DNA of 64,000 nucleotides, from positions 1 to 64,000 of the forward strand of contig CAWBYL010000009.1 in the NCBI GenBank assembly GCA_963793025.1, read 5' to 3'. The notes beneath the pieces were generated by a model, which ran no database searches, was not told the DNA's origin, and worked only from the letters and a program-made list of their open reading frames with translations. This DNA is from CAWBYL01 sp963793025 (GTDB taxonomy: Bacteria; Actinomycetota; Acidimicrobiia; Acidimicrobiales; Acidimicrobilacustridaceae). Shown piece after piece: positions 62,522 to 64,000 of the stretch. The first letter of the stretch is position 1. Every line of letters begins with the position of its first letter. A program made the position numbers and the translations under genes.

Positions 62522-63654
62522 CATCGCCCGGTCGGCCGCCGGGAGCGGCGGCTGAACCGGCGCACCAACCTCCGCCTCCCGAGGCGGAGCCGTTCGGCGT
62601 CTACCTCCACATCCCGTTCTGTGCTCGGCGTTGCGACTACTGCGCGTTCGCCACCTGGACGGATCGCGAGCATCTGGTCGAGGCCTACCTCGACGCGTTG
62701 GTCGCGGACGTCGAACGGGCCCGGGCTGCGGGCGAGCTCCCCGACGCGACCTCGGTGTTCGTCGGCGGCGGAACGCCGTCGCTCGTCCCCGCCACCGGGC
62801 TGGCCCGGGTGCTGGCCACCGTCCCGACCCACGTCGGGGCCGAGGTCACGGTCGAGTGCAACCCCGACACGGTGACCCCGGCGCTGCTGGACACCTACGT
62901 CCAGGCCGGCGTGAACCGGGTCTCCTTCGGCGTGCAGTCCATGGTGCCCGAGGTGCTGGCGGCCCTCGGTCGCACCCACGATCCCGACGCGGTCGAACGC
63001 TCGGTGTCGCTCGCCCGAGCGGCAGGGATCCCGACGTTCAACCTCGACCTCATCTACGGCGGCGCTGGAGAGACGGTGGCCGACTGGGAGCAGACCGTGC
63101 GGGCGGTGGTCGAACTGGACCCCCCTCACGTCAGCGCCTACGCGCTCACCGTCGAGCCGGGCACGCCGTTGGCCGCGGATCCCGCCCGGCACCCCGACGA
63201 CGACGACCAGGCCGACAAGTACCTCATGGCCGAGGAACTGCTCACCGGCGCCGGCCTGGCCAACTACGAGATCTCGAACTGGGCGCGGCCGGGGCACGCC
63301 TGTCGCCACAACGAGCTCTACTGGGCCCAGGGTGACTATCTGGGCTTCGGCTGTGCTGCGCACTCGCATCTCCAGGGCCGGCGATGGTGGAACGTCCGGA
63401 CGCCGGAGCGCTACATCGAGGCGGTGCGGTCCGGGAGGGCGACGGAGGCGGCGGGCGAAGACCTCGATCCCGAGCGGCGGCGCATCGAAGGGCTGCAGCT
63501 GACGCTGCGGACCCGGGCGGGTGTGCCCGTGGAATCACTCGCCGACGACGATCGCGCCGTCCTCGACGGTCTCGTGGTCGAGCGAGACGAGCGCCTTGTG
63601 CTCACCGTCGAGGGTCGCCTGCTGGCCAACGAGGTGGCCGTCCGACTGCGCTGA
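62518..63654 (+). CDS. hemW: HemW-like radical SAM protein
   Basis: 378 aa. Radical SAM cluster ligands Cys35, Cys39 and Cys42 in PFCARRCDYCAF; further conserved VFVGGGTPS, VECNPDT, NRVSFGVQS, NLDLIYG. HemW proteins bind heme and were long misnamed oxygen-independent coproporphyrinogen oxidases; the single-Cys-less spacing after CDYC fits HemW, not HemN. GTG start overlaps bldD (GTGA). The N-terminal 25 residues are Pro/Ala-rich. Confidence 0.9.
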   Translation: MTSPGRPPGAAAEPAHQPPPPEAEPFGVYLHIPFCARRCDYCAFATWTDREHLVEAYLDALVADVERARAAGELPDATSVFVGGGTPSLVPATGLARVLATVPTHVGAEVTVECNPDTVTPALLDTYVQAGVNRVSFGVQSMVPEVLAALGRTHDPDAVERSVSLARAAGIPTFNLDLIYGGAGETVADWEQTVRAVVELDPPHVSAYALTVEPGTPLAADPARHPDDDDQADKYLMAEELLTGAGLANYEISNWARPGHACRHNELYWAQGDYLGFGCAAHSHLQGRRWWNVRTPERYIEAVRSGRATEAAGEDLDPERRRIEGLQLTLRTRAGVPVESLADDDRAVLDGLVVERDERLVLTVEGRLLANEVAVRLR

Positions 63655-63661
63655 GGTGCGG

Positions 63662-64000
63662 TCACGGATCGGGGAGCACGAACTCCTGGCCGGGGAACAC
63701 GAGATCTGGTTGTCCGGGGACGGCCAGTCGCTCGGTGTTGGCCGCCACGAGGGCATCGAGGTACCGGGAGATCTCGACAGGGTTGGGCGTCCGGCCGTAC
63801 CGACTGGTCAACACCGACTCCGAGACGTGCCAGAGGTGGTCGCCGGCCTGGATCGTCCACCTCGCGGGCGCGACCGGCGGCGCGAGCGACTGACGGTCGT
63901 CGGTGGGCGACGGTCCGAGGTAGCGCATGGTGGCGACGTCCTCGCTTCCTGCCGAGGTCGCCGGAACGACCGTCCTGGCGACCGGAGTCGGTCGAGCCTC
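63662..64000 (-). CDS. LysM-domain protein, 5' end outside the window
   Basis: Only the C-terminal part is present: the frame is open to the window edge. It ends with a LysM domain (WTIQAGDHLWHVSESVL; PGQPDLVFPGQEFVLPDP), which binds peptidoglycan or chitin-like glycans. An ATG at 63928 exists, but the open frame upstream reads into a Thr/Pro/Ala-rich linker, so the protein is probably longer and may be secreted. Converges with hemW, 7 bp apart. Confidence 0.75.
   Translation of the reverse strand, partial: EARPTPVARTVVPATSAGSEDVATMRYLGPSPTDDRQSLAPPVAPARWTIQAGDHLWHVSESVLTSRYGRTPNPVEISRYLDALVAANTERLAVPGQPDLVFPGQEFVLPDP

Overview
The window is a continuous stretch of very G+C-rich actinobacterial chromosome. 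It fits Actinomycetota, probably class Acidimicrobiia. That assignment is inferred from gene content (a BldD-type regulator, FolP2-type dihydropteroate synthase homologue, class II DAHP synthase, Obg with OCT domain, many GTG starts) and was not tested by phylogeny. Nearly all of it is housekeeping sequence with short gaps and ATGA/GTGA/TGATG overlaps. No prophage, insertion sequence, CRISPR array or rRNA was seen. There is one tRNA (Ala, GGC).

Layout. 0-5 kb: protein quality control (tig-clpP-clpX) and folC. 5-6.1 kb: an orphan AbiEi/Vsr-like gene bracketed by perfect 18-bp-arm palindromes. 6.2-12.4 kb: ndk, then the rod-shape/septal wall block mreB-mreC-mreD-mrdA-rodA. 12.5-17.9 kb: a radical SAM pair (TIGR03960/TIGR03936), RNase E/G, rplU-rpmA. 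17.9-21.3 kb: a tandem palindrome array, marR-clcA, and a dGTPase. 21.5-25.3 kb: a Flp/Tad-type prepilin cluster including a pilin fused to an Ig-like domain. 25.4-35.2 kb: obg-proB, a membrane protein, pspA, murJ, proA, and a MoxR ATPase with a VWA/CoxE-like protein. 35.3-36.7 kb: a second AbiEi/Vsr-like gene with a second palindrome family on both sides. 36.7-42.5 kb: a PaaX-like regulator, cysH-sir sulfur assimilation with a visible operator, DAHP synthase, a sigma factor. 42.8-51.9 kb: nadD, an LCP/LytR_C protein, rsfS, a phosphoesterase, a cNMP-binding protein, tRNA-Ala, leuS, a PAC2 protein, a phosphotransferase, thioredoxin-TPR. 52-64 kb: comEA-comEC, folP2-holA, rpsT, lepA, hrcA-dnaJ-rsmE, bldD-hemW and a truncated LysM protein.

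Three themes cut across the window. (1) Leaderless expression: more than a dozen genes have a TAnnnT-type -10 hexamer ending 6-10 nt before the start codon with no ribosome binding site. (2) Four genes (folC, a tadG-like gene, comEC, lepA) are each interrupted by a frame change of the same +1 class. Base-calling or assembly errors are the likeliest cause, but the shared direction deserves checking. (3) Two paralogous wHTH + Vsr-like nuclease-fold genes each sit between copies of their own palindrome family, an arrangement reminiscent of REP/RAYT pairs. This is the best candidate here for an undescribed system.
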